From NCBI RefSeq assembly GCF_014189535.1, contig NZ_CP050308.1:2269501-2333500 (forward strand): a stretch of DNA of 64,000 bases, in the 5' to 3' direction. The translations under genes were made by a program, and so were the position numbers. The notes below the pieces were generated by a model. That model saw nothing but the letters and a program-made list of their open reading frames with translations, was not told where the DNA came from and did not search any database. Source of the DNA: Rhizobium lusitanum. GTDB taxonomy: Bacteria; Pseudomonadota; Alphaproteobacteria; Rhizobiales; Rhizobiaceae. This document shows positions 48,514 to 60,236 of the stretch, piece by piece (position 1 is the first letter of the stretch; every line of letters starts with the position of its first letter).

Positions 48514-49374
48514 TCAGGCATAACTCGCCATGCGCGGATCTGCATCGACCAGGGCGCTACGGAGCTTCTCCATGGCGCGGCTTTCGATCTGACGGACGCG
48601 TTCCTTGGAAATGCCGAGAGCGGTGCCCAGCTCCTCCAGCGTCGCGCCATCCTCCACCAGGCGGCGCGCGCGGATGATCTTCATTTCGCGTTCGTTCAGT
48701 TGCTTCAGCGCGGAAGCAAGCCAGACGCGACGGCGTTCGCCATCGATCATGTTGGAGACCTGTTCGTCCGGCAAAGGCTCATCGCTGATCAGGAAATCCA
48801 TGCGTTCGGCACTTTCGGCATCGCCGGATATCGACGGTGCCTGCAGGGAGGCATCATTGCCGGAAAGACGCGCATCCATGGTCTGCACGTCGGCGAGGCT
48901 GACCCCGAGAGCGACGGCGATTTCCTCATGAATGGACTGGACGGTGACGCCGGCGTTACCCCTGGCAAGCTTGGCGCGCAGGCGACGGAGATTGAAGAAC
49001 AGCGCCTTCTGCGCCGAACTCGTGCCCCCGCGCACGATCGACCAGTTGCGCAGGATATAATCCTGGATCGACGCACGGATCCACCAGCTTGCGTAAGTCG
49101 AAAATCTCACCTCCCGCTCCGGCTCAAACCTTGCCGCCGCCTCAAGAAGCCCTACATAGCCTTCTTGTACAAGGTCGCTCATCGGCAGGCCGAAATTGCG
49201 GAATTTCCCCGCCATGGAGATCACCAGGCGCATGTGGGCGGTGGCAATTTTGTTGCGAGCACCACGATCCTCGTGGTCCTTCCAGCGAATGGCAAGATCG
49301 TGCTCTTCGTCGCGAGCGAGATAGGGAGCGGCCATCGCGATCTTTATCATGCGCCGATCTGCGGACATATTCAT
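48514..49374 (-). CDS. rpoH2: RNA polymerase sigma-32 family factor RpoH2
   Basis: A 286-residue heat-shock-type sigma factor. Region 2 contains FRNFGLPMSDLVQEGYVGLLEAAARFEPEREVRFSTYASWWIRASIQDYILRNWS cut into its usual blocks, and region 4 ends GISKERVRQIESRAMEKL. ATG 49374 (MNMSADRR) is six bases after GGAG; ATG 49380 would overlap that site. Rhizobia carry several RpoH paralogues, and the one next to carD is normally RpoH2, linked to oxidative and stationary-phase stress rather than classical heat shock. The paralogue assignment relies on synteny. Confidence 0.88.
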   Translation of the reverse strand: MNMSADRRMIKIAMAAPYLARDEEHDLAIRWKDHEDRGARNKIATAHMRLVISMAGKFRNFGLPMSDLVQEGYVGLLEAAARFEPEREVRFSTYASWWIRASIQDYILRNWSIVRGGTSSAQKALFFNLRRLRAKLARGNAGVTVQSIHEEIAVALGVSLADVQTMDARLSGNDASLQAPSISGDAESAERMDFLISDEPLPDEQVSNMIDGERRRVWLASALKQLNEREMKIIRARRLVEDGATLEELGTALGISKERVRQIESRAMEKLRSALVDADPRMASYA

Positions 49375-49729
49375 ATGCATCTCCCTAAATTCGGCCTCAA
49401 AATCATCTCTGTGCCGCGGGTCGACGGAAAAAGCAGCGAACATCGTTTCCGAACATCGCTGCGCGGATGAAAAGCTATGAATGCAATGCGGTTGAAGATC
49501 GGGGCCCGGATAACCGGACGATCGGTTACCGGTCTAATTCTACTTCACCGAAATAACCTGACGAACAATCTAACTTCAGATCGCCGGGAAATTTCCTATC
49601 AAAACGCATCGGCCGTTCCTCGTGAAGGTCAGGGGAAACGGCCAGTCCGAAAGAGCTCGCAATTACGAGAACCCACACCGGCCGCGAAACACTTGGCCTA
49701 AACGCAGCAAGCGGCAAAAGGTTCCAAAG
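49375..49729. promoter_or_regulatory. rpoH2 upstream region
   Basis: A 355-bp noncoding stretch between the rpoH2 start and the carD terminator. It must hold the rpoH2 promoter. The only structure I see is a short inverted repeat TAACCG/CGGTTA (49511-49516 and 49523-49528). Open frames across it do not look coding. Confidence 0.35.
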
Positions 49730-49759
49730 AAAAAACCCGGCACGAAGGCCGGGTTTTTT
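49730..49759 (-). terminator. Terminator of carD
   Basis: CCCGG and CCGGG arms with an 8-base loop are flanked by six A and six T residues, so it works on either strand. It lies 25 bp after the carD stop. Confidence 0.85.
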
Positions 49760-49784
49760 GGAGATGGTATTTTGACTTTCGGCC

Positions 49785-50357
49785 TTATGCGGCTTCGTCC
49801 TGAGATTCGTCTTCCTCGACGAGCTTGCCGCGCTTCGGGCCCTTGTTCAGATTGGTCTCGACCAGGCGGACAGCCTCGGTTTCGGACATCTTGTTGACGG
49901 CGGCAATTTCGCGCGCCATGCGATCAAGCGCGGCTTCATAGAGCTGACGTTCGGAATAGGACTGCTCCGGCTGGTTCTCGGCGCGATAGAGATCGCGAAC
50001 CACCTCGGCAATGGAAATCAGATCGCCGGAATTGATCTTGGCATCATATTCCTGGGCGCGGCGCGACCACATGGTACGCTTGACGCGGGCTTTGCCCTGG
50101 ACGACCTTCAGTGCCCGTTCGACGAAATCCGTCTCGGAAAGCTTACGCATGCCAATGCTCATGGCCTTGGCCACGGGCACCTTCAGACGCATCTTGTCTT
50201 TCTCGAAATCGATTACAAAAAGCTCAAGCTTCATGCCTGCGACTTCTTGCTCTTCGATCGCGGTGATCATACCAACACCATGAGCGGGATATACGATCGA
50301 TTCACCTGTCTTGAAGCCATGGCGTGCTGCTGAAGGTTTTTTCTGCTGGGTCGTCAT
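49785..50357 (-). CDS. carD: CarD/CdnL family transcriptional regulator
   Basis: A 190-residue protein that binds the RNA polymerase beta subunit and stabilises open promoter complexes. The N-terminal Tudor-like domain starts at FKTGESIVYPAHGVGMITAIEE; the helical C-terminal domain includes KRTMWSRRAQEYDAKINSGDL and ends in an acidic tail. ATG 50357 (MTTQQKK) is preferred over an upstream codon at 50384. Its own strong terminator and the 398-bp upstream gap suggest monocistronic transcription. Confidence 0.9.
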   Translation of the reverse strand: MTTQQKKPSAARHGFKTGESIVYPAHGVGMITAIEEQEVAGMKLELFVIDFEKDKMRLKVPVAKAMSIGMRKLSETDFVERALKVVQGKARVKRTMWSRRAQEYDAKINSGDLISIAEVVRDLYRAENQPEQSYSERQLYEAALDRMAREIAAVNKMSETEAVRLVETNLNKGPKRGKLVEEDESQDEAA

Positions 50358-50755
50358 TCTTTTCAAAAACTCCCTGTTACGCACCGGTGAGGGCCGGGGC
50401 CGGGTCAGTCAGGCCCGGATGAGACGGAAGCACCGTCGGGGTGACTTCATTCTGTTCCAACCATACGCATAAAAAAAGAAATCCGTTCATCGCGATCCTA
50501 GACCCGACAACTCAAATCGTTGATATGTCAAGGAAACCGCGTACGGATTGGTTATTTGCTTTCGTGATGGTTTGGGGGCACGAGAGATGCCGCCGTGGAT
50601 CAGTGTGAGGAAGCTATCACAAAAATCTGAGGAAATCAATAATTTGCTTTACACGCGCAAAGCGGCCACGTTGACCGCTTGGCAAGCCAACGGCTATGAT
50701 TCGTCTCTATGCCCTACCGACTACACCCTAATCGACAGCCTGTCACGGCCTTCGA
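50358..50755. other. Noncoding gap between carD and fdxA
   Basis: A 398-bp gap holding the carD promoter region and the fdxA 3' end. A weak hairpin AAGCGG/CCGCTT (about 50659-50680) may end fdxA transcription but has no good T-run. I see no convincing gene. Confidence 0.35.
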
Positions 50756-51094
50756 TCAGTCGCCGGAACCGGGATTGGCCGAGAAATACTTCTCGAACTT
50801 GCCCTCTTCGCCATCCACTTCCTTGGCTTCGGGCAGCGCCTCGCGCTTCACAGTGATGTTCGGCCAGATCGATGCATAGTCCGCATTGATCTTCAGCCAC
50901 TTGTCGAGGCCTGGTTCCGTATCGGGCTTGATCGCCTCTGCGGGACATTCAGGCTCGCAAACGCCACAGTCGATACACTCGTCCGGATGGATGACGAGGA
51001 AGTTCTCACCTTCGTAGAAGCAGTCGACAGGGCAGACTTCCACGCAGTCGGTGTATTTGCAGCGAACGCAATTGTCGGTCACGACATATGTCAT
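50756..51094 (-). CDS. fdxA: Seven-iron ferredoxin (FdxA)
   Basis: A 112-residue ferredoxin carrying one 3Fe-4S and one 4Fe-4S cluster. Cysteines are in [16 protein letters not shown] near the N-terminus and [12 protein letters not shown] in the middle, followed by the long C-terminal extension typical of the Azotobacter-type FdI family. ATG 51094 has GGAG upstream. It is an electron carrier in the cytoplasm; its redox partner is not evident from neighbours. Confidence 0.93.
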   Translation of the reverse strand: MTYVVTDNCVRCKYTDCVEVCPVDCFYEGENFLVIHPDECIDCGVCEPECPAEAIKPDTEPGLDKWLKINADYASIWPNITVKREALPEAKEVDGEEGKFEKYFSANPGSGD

Positions 51095-51305
51095 GAAGCA
51101 CTCCAGGAATGACTCTCGTTTTCCGTGGACGGGCAACCTGGAACGTCGCGCCTTTCCCTCGGAAGCCGGAACGGACAAGCAGATGCGCTAAGCACAAGCA
51201 TGCCGCCCGGCAAATTACCAGCGGGTTGACCGTCAGGTATCGACTTTGACAGCCAAATTCAAGGACAAACAATCCTGAAAAATCCCAGAGGCGGCAAGGA
51301 GTTTT

Positions 51306-51710
51306 CTAATCGTCGCCTGAGGTGAGCCGATCGATGGCTCGCCGTTCGCGTTTCGTCGGCCGACCACTGCCCGGCGCGCGCAGCGCCTGTTCGAACGGCG
51401 TGAGGCGTTTTGTCTCATCCGGTGGCGGCGTCAGGTCCTCGTAAAGCAGCTTCGCCTCCTCGAAAGGCCCCCGTCGATCCCCCGGCAGCCGCACGATCAG
51501 GATGACATCACGCCGCTCGAGCGACAGTTCGAGGCGGTCGCCCGCCTTGACGCCGTAGCTAGGCTGCGTGATCCGCTCGCCGTTCACCCGCACATTGCCC
51601 TTCTGGACGTAAACCTGCGCGAGCGAGCGGGATTTTACCATACGGGCAAAGAACAGCCACTTGTCGATGCGCTGGCGCGAACCGGAAGATGGCTGTCTTT
51701 CGTCCGTCAT
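51306..51710 (-). CDS. S4-domain RNA-binding protein (HslR-like)
   Basis: A 134-residue protein. An S4 RNA-binding domain occupies residues 14-75 (RIDKWLFFARMVKSRSLAQVYV, then GNVRVNGERI), followed by a basic tail with RPTKRERRAIDRL. HslR (Hsp15) binds stalled 50S subunits to rescue translation. It starts three bases after the helicase stop and is probably cotranscribed with it, joining two RNA-binding activities. Confidence 0.88.
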   Translation of the reverse strand: MTDERQPSSGSRQRIDKWLFFARMVKSRSLAQVYVQKGNVRVNGERITQPSYGVKAGDRLELSLERRDVILIVRLPGDRRGPFEEAKLLYEDLTPPPDETKRLTPFEQALRAPGSGRPTKRERRAIDRLTSGDD

Positions 51711-51713
51711 GGC

Positions 51714-54908
<3,195 letters not shown>

Positions 54909-55099
54909 AGGTCCATGCATGGGCGAGAAACCACTGTCTTGCGATCAGCAAGCTCCCCAGGAAAGAGAAGAACAGATGACGACCATATGTGACAAAGGCA
55001 AGACCTGAATCAAAAAACAACCGCCGCAACATTCGATTTCATAAATAGCGATCTCAACCAAAAGCTACATTATCACTACATCCCAGGCGAGTCCCGTCG

Positions 55100-55179
55100 A
55101 GTCCGGAACAGCTTGAGAACGAATCAGCGACGAATCGCTGACTCCGGAGAGTTCCTTTTTTGTTCACTACAATATATAG
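55100..55179. repeat. GANTC repeat, copy 1
   Basis: It contains AACGAATCAGCGACGAATCG, with GAATC sites at 55121 and 55132 and GACTC at 55140. A second conserved block, TTTGTTCACTACAATATATAG, follows as TTTGTTCAC and CAATAT parts. It is the most diverged copy on the left side. Confidence 0.75.
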
Positions 55180-55364
55180 ATTTTAATTCATAGAGTCCCA
55201 CCACATACTGAATCGCCTTTTGACTTGCTTTTCCAACAGAAAGGGAGTCGGATCGCTACCTGATCGAGATCGGGACGCCTGCGGAAAACATGGTTAAATA
55301 TTTGTAAATCTGAAGACTTCCGTTGGGAATCCGGCTCAGGAAAGCCCCCTGTTAAGATTCGGGT

Positions 55365-55435
55365 CAAAGCCGGAACGAATCGGCGACGAATCACCGACTT
55401 TCGGGGATTCCATCTTTGTTCTCCACAATATCTAG
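55365..55435. repeat. GANTC repeat, copy 2
   Basis: CAAAGCCGGAACGAATCGGC begins the unit; GAATC sites lie at 55377 and 55388, and GATTC at 55406. The second block TTTGTTCTCCACAATATCTAG ends it, its GTTC and CAATATCTAG parts matching the other copies. Confidence 0.8.
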
Positions 55436-55580
55436 CGTATTTGCGATCAAAATGCATAGGACTCTGGATGGTTGAAGCGCAGAATCGACCCGAATCAGGG
55501 ATTGCAATTAACCTTTAAGAGAAACCGAATAAAAGAAAACAATAAATTCCCGCAATGATTGAATCCATTAACACTTCGAT

Positions 55581-55651
55581 CAAAGCCGGAACGAATCGGC
55601 GACGAATCGCTGATTCCACCATGTATCCCATTTGTTCACGGCTACATCTAG
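55581..55651. repeat. GANTC repeat, copy 3
   Basis: It starts with the same CAAAGCCGGAACGAATCGGC as copy 2. GAATC sites lie at 55593 and 55604, and GATTC at 55612. The second block is TTTGTTCACGGCTACATCTAG in two parts. Confidence 0.8.
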
Positions 55652-55813
55652 CACTCGGATGAGGAAGCTGATCCAGATGAAGAACGGGAAGACGGAGTGG
55701 ATGAGCCGGAAAACTCCCGATTTTAACGAATTCGATCGATGGGCACTACCTTGTGGCGATCAATCTCAAATCCGCATGCCAAAAAGATAAAAGTTTCGCC
55801 CGCCGCCGTTAAC

Positions 55814-55891
55814 CAAAGCTCAAACGCAGAACGAATCGCTGACGAATCACGGACAGCTCCATTTTCCCGTTTCGTTCACCGCAACATGTTG
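55814..55891. repeat. GANTC repeat, copy 4
   Basis: It starts CAAAGCTCAAACGCAGAACG; GAATC sites lie at 55833 and 55844, keeping the 11-bp spacing. The second block is TTTCGTTCACCGCAACATG. The third GANTC seen in other copies is lost. Confidence 0.72.
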
Positions 55892-56180
55892 TATTTAAAT
55901 AAATTTTTAACCATAAGAGAAGCTCGCTGACCGGCATTTTTCCGCGCGCAACGCGCGGCGGCATTAACCTTTTACCTCGGCATGCAGATGCGTCCTCATA
56001 CCGACGGTTATTTCTGAGCCGGAACAATTTCGTGCGGCGCGAGTTTCTTCGGGTATCGAACACGGTGTGCCGCCCGTTTTGCGTAAACGAGGTAAAAGGG
56101 CACACCGATTGAAGCAACCGCTTGAGCGAAGTCCTCACTCCAGCGGAAACTTCAAGCGCTGGACGCGGAGGAAATAAGCC

Positions 56181-56336
56181 ATGCTTGGTACCATTTTACT
56201 TGTAATCGTGATTCTCATGCTGGTCGGCGCTTTCCCGAGCTGGGGTTACAGCCGAAGCTGGGGATATGGTCCATCCGGCGGTCTCGGCCTCGTTCTCGTC
56301 ATTGTTCTCATTCTACTGCTGATGGGCCGGATTTGA
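56181..56336 (+). CDS. DUF3309 family small membrane protein
   Basis: A 51-residue protein. A hydrophobic helix (LGTILLVIVILMLVGAFPSW), a short glycine/serine/tyrosine loop and a second hydrophobic helix (LGLVLVIVLILLLMG) are visible. This is the small DUF3309 family, common in rhizobia and often stress-induced; the function is unknown. GGAGGAAA lies upstream of ATG 56181. Confidence 0.82.
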   Translation: MLGTILLVIVILMLVGAFPSWGYSRSWGYGPSGGLGLVLVIVLILLLMGRI

Positions 56337-56383
56337 TCGGGCTGATAATGTTGAAAACCTCGTCATAACAGGGAGCAAATACC

Positions 56384-56637
56384 ATGAAAAAATCATCGTC
56401 GCGATCGCCATTGTGGGCGCACTCGCCTCATGCAGTGCCACGGAGAGAGGCACGGCCATCGGTGCCGGAACCGGCGCAGTCATCGGCGGTGTTGCCACCA
56501 ATAGCTGGGGAGGTGCTGCAGTCGGCGCCGTGGCCGGCGGTGTTGTCGGCAACCTCATCGGCCGCTCTCATGAGCGCCGCGGCTATTGCGTCTACCGCGA
56601 CCGCTACGGCAGCCGCTACGAGGCTCGCTGCCGCTAA
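56384..56637 (+). pseudogene. Glycine-zipper lipoprotein, frameshifted at the start
   Basis: The main frame encodes GALASCSATERGTAIGAGTGAVIGGV, a lipobox (LASC) and a glycine zipper like outer-membrane lipoproteins of the YMGG/17-kDa type, ending CVYRDRYGSRYEARCR. Its natural start is ATG 56384: with one more A in the run at 56387-56392 the protein would begin MKKIIVAIAIVGALASC, a perfect lipoprotein signal. As written, ATG leads into another frame, and the main frame can start only at GTG 56413, losing most of the signal peptide. Confidence 0.8.
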
Positions 56638-56811
56638 GGCAGTGACAGGCTAAGACAGATTTCACGGCCGGCCGTCAGCACGTTGTTGACGACCGGCCGT
56701 GAAAGCCAAATCGTCATGCCGAAAACTTCAAACCGGAATTTTCAGGCGAATACAAGCACCCGCGCCGATCGCGCAGGGATGGGTCAACGTTTTTGAAAAG
56801 GGACGGACACC

Positions 56812-56985
56812 ATGGTTGCAATTATCGCAGGCATTGCAGCGCTCGCTCTCATCGGCACCAGCTTCATCGTGCTGATCCACGCCTCCCGGGTACGGGACCG
56901 GGAAATGCGCCGGATGGTCTTCAAGCCCGTCGTCCTGGAATTCAAACCCAGGCAACAGCGCTCCGAGAGTTCAAGCCGGCCCTGA
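56812..56985 (+). CDS. Small single-pass membrane protein
   Basis: A 57-residue frame MVAIIAGIAALALIGTSFIVL has one N-terminal membrane helix, followed by a basic, charged cytoplasmic tail (HASRVRDREMRRM and on). It starts at ATG 56812, preceded by GGGACGGA. The family is unrecognised. It is the third small envelope-type gene in a row after the GANTC region. The composition and start site support it, but it could be spurious. Confidence 0.5.
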   Translation: MVAIIAGIAALALIGTSFIVLIHASRVRDREMRRMVFKPVVLEFKPRQQRSESSSRP

Positions 56986-57031
56986 TTGCCGGACACCACC
57001 GACAATCAGCCAACACATTATCCCCATAAGC

Positions 57032-57757
57032 TCAGACGACGAACTGGCCGCCATTGGCGCTGATCGTCGATCCCGTGATGAAACCGGCCTCATCGGCGGC
57101 GAGGAAGACGACCACGCGGGCGATCTCCTCCGGCTCACCCAACCGCCCCACAGGGATCTGCGGGATGATCCGCTCGTTCAGTACCTTTTCCGGCACTGCA
57201 AGCACCATTTCCGTACCGATATAACCGGGGCAAATGGCATTGACGGTGATGTTCTTGGCCGCCCCTTCCTGGGCCAGCGCTTTGGTGAAGCCGAGATCGC
57301 CGGCCTTGGCGGCGGAATAGTTCGCCTGGCCCATCTGGCCCTTCTGGCCATTGATCGACGAGATATTGATGACACGGCCGAAGCTACGGTCGCGCATGCC
57401 CTGCCAGACGTGATGCGTCATGTTGAACAGGCCGGTGAGGTTGGTATTGATGACCTCGTTCCAGTGCTGCGGCGTCATCTTGTGGAACATGGCGTCACGG
57501 GTAATGCCGGCATTATTGACGAGGATCTCGACCGGGCCAAGCTCTTCCTGCACCTTGGCGATACCCCTGCCGCAGGCCTCGTAGTCGGTCACATCCCATT
57601 TGTGGACGGAAATGCCCGTCACCTCATGGAACGCCCGCGCCTTCTCCTCATTGCCGGCATAGGTTGCCGCAACCTGGTAGCCCGCATTGCGCAACGCCAT
57701 CGAAATGGCCGCCCCGATGCCGCGCGTACCGCCTGTCACCAACGCCACTCTGCTCAT
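57032..57757 (-). CDS. phbB: Acetoacetyl-CoA reductase
   Basis: A 241-residue short-chain dehydrogenase that reduces acetoacetyl-CoA to (R)-3-hydroxybutyryl-CoA with NADPH for PHB synthesis. Motifs are TGGTRGIGAAIS, NNAG, the active site S...YSAAK (INISSINGQKGQMGQANYSAAKAG) and CPGYIGTEM. Length and sequence are exactly PhbB-like. ATG 57757 (MSRVALVTGG) is preferred to upstream frames. It lies 131 bp after phbA on the same strand. Confidence 0.94.
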   Translation of the reverse strand: MSRVALVTGGTRGIGAAISMALRNAGYQVAATYAGNEEKARAFHEVTGISVHKWDVTDYEACGRGIAKVQEELGPVEILVNNAGITRDAMFHKMTPQHWNEVINTNLTGLFNMTHHVWQGMRDRSFGRVINISSINGQKGQMGQANYSAAKAGDLGFTKALAQEGAAKNITVNAICPGYIGTEMVLAVPEKVLNERIIPQIPVGRLGEPEEIARVVVFLAADEAGFITGSTISANGGQFVV

Positions 57758-57887
57758 GATCCACTCCCCTTTGTTGCTGCGGAGACTGGACGACCGATCC
57801 TCAGGTCGCCCGCTCCGCCCTCGTCGTTTCTTCTGGAAAATCTGGCTCAAAACCGCTTTGCGCGGCCCTGGGGATACGCGAAATGCC

Positions 57888-59068
57888 TCAGAACGCCTCT
57901 AAGCACATGGCCACGCCCATACCGCCGCCGATGCAAAGGGTGGCAAGCCCCTTCTTTGCGCCACGGCGCTTCATTTCGAACAGCAGCGTGTTGAGGACGC
58001 GGGCACCGGAAGCGCCGATCGGGTGGCCGATGGCGATTGCGCCGCCGTTGACGTTGACGATCGAGGTATCCCAGCCCAGATCCTTGTTGACGGCGCAGGC
58101 CTGGGCGGCGAAGGCCTCGTTGGCCTCGACGAGGTCAAGCTCGCCGACGGACCAGCCAGCCTTCTCCAGCGCCTTGCGCGAGGCGGGGATCGGGCCGGAG
58201 CCCATGATCTGCGGATCGACACCCGCCGTTGCCCAGGAGACGATGCGGGCGAGCGGCGTGATGCCGCGACGCGAGGCTTCCGCCTCGGACATCAGCACGG
58301 CAGCAGCCGCACCGTCATTGAGGCCGGAGGCATTGGCTGCCGTCACCGTGCCGTCCTTGTCGAAAGCGGGGCGCAGCTTGGCCATGCTGTCCAGCGTCGC
58401 GCCATGACGGATATATTCATCGGCATCGACGATGATGTCGCCCTTACGGGTCTGGATCGTGAAGGGAACGATTTCGTCCTTGAACCGCCCGGCCTTCTGC
58501 GCGGCCTCGGCCTTGTTCTGGGAAGAAACCGCGAACTGGTCCTGTTCATCGCGCGAAAGCTGCCACTTGCGGGCGATGTTTTCCGCCGTAATACCCATGT
58601 GATAGCCGTAGAACGCGTCGGTCAGGCCGTCCTTGATCATCGTATCGATCATCTTCATGTCGCCCATCTTGGTGCCGGCGCGCAGATGGGCCGCGTGCGG
58701 CGCCATCGACATGGACCCTGGCCGCCGGCAACGATGATCTTGGCGTCGCCGGTGGCGATCTGCTGCATGCCGAGCGCAACGGCGCGCAAGCCCGAGCCGC
58801 AAAGCTGGTTGACGCTCCAGGCTGTCGCCTCCTGCGGGATACCGGCCTTCATCGCGGCCTGGCGGGCCGGATTCTGTCCTTCGGCGGCCTGCAGCACCTG
58901 GCCGAGAATGACTTCATCGACTTCCTTGGCATCGACGCCGGCGCGCTCCAGCGCGCCCTTGATAGCGGCAGCGCCGAGCTCATGGGCCGGAATAGCCGCA
59001 AAGGCGCCGTTGAAGGAACCAACGGCGGTGCGGGCAGCACTGGCGATGACGATGGATGGATTGCTCAT
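57888..59068 (-). pseudogene. phbA: Acetyl-CoA acetyltransferase (beta-ketothiolase), frameshifted
   Basis: A PHB-pathway thiolase condensing two acetyl-CoA. The first part (MSNPSIVIASAARTAVGSFNG to IIVAGGQ) holds the nucleophile cysteine in [10 protein letters not shown]. The second part ([18 protein letters not shown] to the end) holds [10 protein letters not shown] and the late CIGGGMGVA. They are in different frames: one base is missing near 58716 (CAGGGTCC read where CAGGAGTCC is expected). Repaired, the protein has 393 residues, the normal length. A sequence error is the simplest explanation for so conserved a gene. Confidence 0.9.
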
Positions 59069-59307
59069 GGAAGCCTCCTCACAGGATGAACATATATGAG
59101 GTGAAACTGTCAAAGCTTTGCGCCCGAGTCAAACCACAAGACGGCCATCTCTCATATTTCACCCAGCCTTCACTACCAGCGAAAAATACAACCAGTAGAA
59201 AGGGCTTGCCGCATTGCACAAAGCGATTGTCACCAAGCTTCTTTTGCGTCTACACTTGGTAATGGAGGAGTATTCCATACAATCAGACGGGGTCAGGAGA
59301 CTGAGTA

Positions 59308-59880
59308 ATGGCAAAGAATGAGGGCCAGATCGTAATCAAGAAATACGCCAACCGCCGCCTATACAATACCGGTACCAGCACATACGTGACCTTGGATGAC
59401 CTGGCGGAAATGGTGAAAAAGGGAGAGGAATTTACCGTCCAGGATGCGAAAAGCGGCGACGACATCACGCATTCGGTCCTGACGCAGATCATTTTCGAAC
59501 AGGAATCGAAAACCGGAAACACGCTCCTGCCGATCTCCTTCCTTCGGCAGCTGATCGGCTTTTACGGCGATCAGATGCAGGTGGTCGTACCGAGTTTTCT
59601 TGAGCACTCCATGCGCTCCTTCACCGAGCAGCAGGTGCAGATGCGTGAACAGATGAACCGCGCCTTCGGCGAGACGCCGCTCGTCAAGAACCTGCAACTG
59701 CCGATCCAGATCGTCGAGGAACAGGTGCGCCGCAACACCGAAATGTTCCAGCAGGCCATGCAGATGTTCTCGCCCTTCATGAAGCCGCCGGCAAAAGAAA
59801 GCCGCAAGGCGGAGGCCAAGGACATCGACGAGTTGAAAGAACAGCTCCGCGCGATGCAGAGCAAGCTGGATAGCTTGTGA
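59308..59880 (+). CDS. phaR: Polyhydroxyalkanoate synthesis repressor PhaR
   Basis: A 190-residue PHB regulator. The PHB accumulation DNA-binding domain is IVIKKYANRRLYNTGTSTYVTLDDLAEMVKKGEEF in its conserved blocks, followed by a regulatory domain that binds PHB, and a C-terminal helix. It represses phasin and other PHB genes until polymer is present. It is divergent from phbA. An inverted repeat ACCAAG/CTTGGT (59232-59260) in the shared gap could be its site, which is speculative. Confidence 0.93.
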   Translation: MAKNEGQIVIKKYANRRLYNTGTSTYVTLDDLAEMVKKGEEFTVQDAKSGDDITHSVLTQIIFEQESKTGNTLLPISFLRQLIGFYGDQMQVVVPSFLEHSMRSFTEQQVQMREQMNRAFGETPLVKNLQLPIQIVEEQVRRNTEMFQQAMQMFSPFMKPPAKESRKAEAKDIDELKEQLRAMQSKLDSL

Positions 59881-59930
59881 GCTAAGGTAGCGCGCGAGAA
59901 AATCGGCCCTAAATTTGCGGAGAGTGCATA

Positions 59931-60120
59931 CCCCCCCTCTGTCACTGACGTGACATCTCCCCCACAAGGGGGGAGATTGGTAACTCGCGGAACCCTCTCG
60001 CCCAGCAAGCATAGAATCTGCGGAAACTGCAGTTCGTTGTTTTGAAGATGACGGGCAGCAAGCTCCCAACGATCTCCCCCTTGTGGGGGAGATGTCCCGA
60101 AAGGGACAGAGGGGGGGTAT
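59931..60120. repeat. Inverted pair of about 50-bp rhizobial intergenic elements
   Basis: The left copy (59931-59980) and right copy (60068-60120) are near-perfect reverse complements: CCCCCCCTCTGTC, then CATCTCCCCCACAAGGGG, mirrored as CCCCTTGTGGGGGAGATG, then GACAGAGGGGGGG. They are separated by about 90 bp in the 356-bp gap between phaR and rpmF. CTCCCCCACAAGGGGGAG elements of this kind are dispersed in rhizobial genomes. Confidence 0.75.
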
Positions 60121-60181
60121 CAGAGGTGCGGCATATCAACAGACCGCTTGTCTTCCACCATCACATCCCCGATCAAAACAG

Positions 60182-60210
60182 AAAAAGGCCGGCGAAACGC
60201 CAGCCTTTAA
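60182..60210 (-). terminator. Terminator of rpmF
   Basis: AAAGGCCGGCG and CGCCAGCCTTT pair (one mismatch) around a short AAA loop, 27 bp after the rpmF stop, with a run of T on the minus strand. Confidence 0.75.
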
Positions 60211-60236
60211 TCTCACCCTTTAAGGGAGCGCTTAGA

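Larger units (their letters stand above)
54909..56180. other. Long noncoding region rich in GANTC sites
   Basis: A 1.27-kb gap with no convincing gene, AT-richer than the flanks. It holds four diverged repeats (listed separately) and, by direct count, 23 GANTC sites between 55007 and 55848, against about 3 expected by chance. GANTC is the target of the cell-cycle methyltransferase CcrM of alphaproteobacteria. The last 250 bp (55930-56180) holds ordinary promoter-like sequence before the next gene. Confidence 0.8.

Noticed and set aside
50548..50856. Plus-strand open frame before fdxA
   Set aside because: Its 3' part runs antisense through fdxA, and there is no ribosome site or motif.
55100..55891. 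CRISPR-like array
   Set aside because: Only four diverged repeats of about 70 bp, irregular 216-256 bp spacing, and no cas genes.
54909..56180. Chromosome or plasmid replication origin
   Set aside because: I see no DnaA box cluster and no repABC, dnaA or hemE neighbours; GANTC sites alone are not enough.
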